In this document: piece by piece, positions 63,237 through 64,000 of the stretch
How the letters are laid out: every line of letters starts with the position of its first letter
How positions within the stretch are numbered: the first letter of the stretch is position 1
DNA from: Barnesiella viscericola DSM 18177
GTDB lineage: Bacteria; Bacteroidota; Bacteroidia; Bacteroidales; Barnesiellaceae
Assembly (NCBI RefSeq): GCF_000512915.1
Contig: NZ_CP007034.1
Coordinates: 1,364,001-1,428,000, forward strand
Length of the DNA stretch: 64,000 nt
Direction of reading: 5' to 3'
The notes under the pieces: model-generated
The model's input: the letters and a program-made list of their open reading frames with translations, nothing else
Told to the model about the DNA's origin: nothing
The model's database searches: none
Position numbers and translations under genes: made by a program

Positions 63237-64000
63237 ATGGGGATTGTACAACACGACGAAACGATAACGATTGAAGCCAACCGACTGCGAAACGAACAAC
63301 TGAAACGATTCTATTCGCCCGAGACGGGCGAGGGGAGCGACACGGGCGACCGCCGACCGATACGGATCGGCGACGCTCCGCTGCCCCTGCAATATATCCC
63401 GGCGGCCATGTTTGACGAGCCGCTGGTCCAACAGCTCGCACAGGCGGGCAGCCTCGCGGGCTATCTGCGGCAGCAAGGGGTCGACACGCCCGGCGAAGGG
63501 CACACACTGCTACCCAACGGAGAGAGCGACGACGAGGGCGACATCTCACCCCTCCTGTCGCTGTGGCGGGAGTGGATACGGGTGCGCATTCGATACGACT
63601 TTGAGTTCTGGGCATACAGTTTCGTGCGCATCAAGAACAAGCTGGGGGCCGACGACATACCCTTCCGGCTCAACCGGCCACAACGCCGCATACTGGGTAT
63701 GCTCGAATCCATGCGCACCACCGACCGCCCCATTCGCCTCATCTTGCTCAAAGCCCGCCAATGGGGCGGCTCCACCCTCATACAGATTTACATGGCCTGG
63801 ATACAGCTGGTGCACCGGCGCAACTGGAACAGCGTGATATGCGCCCACATCAAGGAGGCGGCGGCCAACATCAAGGGCATGTACAGCAAACTGCTGGCCA
63901 ACTATCCCGACTGGCTGCTCGACGAGGGCAAGCCCAAATTCCGCCCCTTCGAGCGCATGGCCAACACCTCGGTCATCGTCGGGCGCGACTGCCGGGTCAC
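63237..64000 (+). CDS. Phage terminase large subunit, N-terminal part (cut by window end)
   Basis: The frame stays open to the window edge (254 codons). It begins MGIVQHDETITIEANRLRNE, then has a terminase ATPase segment: RLNRPQRRILGMLESMR and LLKARQWGGSTLIQ at about 171-183, where RQWGGST is the adenine/P-loop region of phage terminases, followed by WIQLVHRRNWNSVICAHIKE. Terminases package phage DNA into capsids. The nuclease domain lies outside. GC content is host-like. It is divergent from the restriction operon and about 30 kb from the capsid cluster. Confidence 0.82.
   Translation, partial: MGIVQHDETITIEANRLRNEQLKRFYSPETGEGSDTGDRRPIRIGDAPLPLQYIPAAMFDEPLVQQLAQAGSLAGYLRQQGVDTPGEGHTLLPNGESDDEGDISPLLSLWREWIRVRIRYDFEFWAYSFVRIKNKLGADDIPFRLNRPQRRILGMLESMRTTDRPIRLILLKARQWGGSTLIQIYMAWIQLVHRRNWNSVICAHIKEAAANIKGMYSKLLANYPDWLLDEGKPKFRPFERMANTSVIVGRDCRV

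Overview
The window looks like chromosome of a Gram-negative Bacteroidales bacterium of moderately high GC. A Barnesiella-like relative is my guess, but the sequence alone does not fix the genus. The evidence is Bacteroidetes-type promoters (TTTG, about 19-20 bp, then TAnnTTTG) ahead of many genes, weak ribosome binding sites, a PorQ-type secretion protein, tandem DUF1573 proteins, GH31/GH2 glycosidases, a BspA-like leucine-rich repeat protein, and both ATP- and PPi-dependent phosphofructokinases. The window starts inside pgi and ends inside a phage terminase gene.

Layout. 1-5.7 kb: pgi end, GH31 glycosidase, a lipoprotein, a HAD phosphatase and aroB. 5.8-9.8 kb: tRNA-Pro, a Bcr/CflA-type efflux pump, a small outer-membrane barrel, a glycosyltransferase and an ECF sigma factor. 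10-13.8 kb: NfeD/ClpP-class membrane protease, kdsB, an M16-fold protein lacking its zinc motif, and a small Cys-pair protein. 13.9-16.4 kb: ferritin, a GGGtGRT-family protein and a NifU-like scaffold, a likely iron / Fe-S module. 16.6-24.4 kb: membrane-anchored MutS-like ATPase, two DUF1573 proteins, MeaB, an FHA protein and a secreted GH2 beta-galactosidase. 24.4-26.7 kb: a non-coding patch of modular palindromic repeats and the leucine-rich repeat protein. 27-28.7 kb: PPi-phosphofructokinase.

28.9-33.5 kb: a minus-strand phage structural cluster (scaffold-like protein, SU10/HK97-type capsid protein with a hydrophobic N-terminus, three further virion-type proteins) with no integrase, portal, terminase or lysis gene. 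33.7-44.4 kb: fumarase, HEAT-repeat (AlkD-like) protein, PDDEXK nuclease, purC-ubiE, phoH, mutY, a DUF3843-like protein, an esterase and an exported 5-hydroxyisourate hydrolase. 44.4-47.3 kb: a possible small RNA, tRNA-Ser, a lipocalin-like protein and an AraC regulator. 47.3-47.9 kb: a second patch of the same repeats. 47.9-50.4 kb: polyprenyl synthase, a hypothetical gene and tatD. 50.6-54.6 kb: porQ-cmk-ispH behind an unusual tandem promoter array, then pfkA. 54.8-60.9 kb: a radical-SAM mobile pair, a Rel/Spo (p)ppGpp enzyme and a 7TM-HD phosphodiesterase. 61-63.1 kb: an AT-rich restriction-modification operon. 63.2 kb to the end: the start of a phage terminase large subunit on the plus strand.

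The most unusual points are: the capsid module and terminase lying about 30 kb apart in opposite orientation amid housekeeping genes; the hydrophobic N-terminus on the capsid protein; the dispersed repeats whose hairpin stems change sequence but stay paired; the little-characterised GGGtGRT/NifU and radical-SAM pair systems; the triple promoter-like array before porQ; and a promoter-to-terminator unit of about 60 nt near 44.55 kb. All functions are inferred by reading the sequence; no database search was run.
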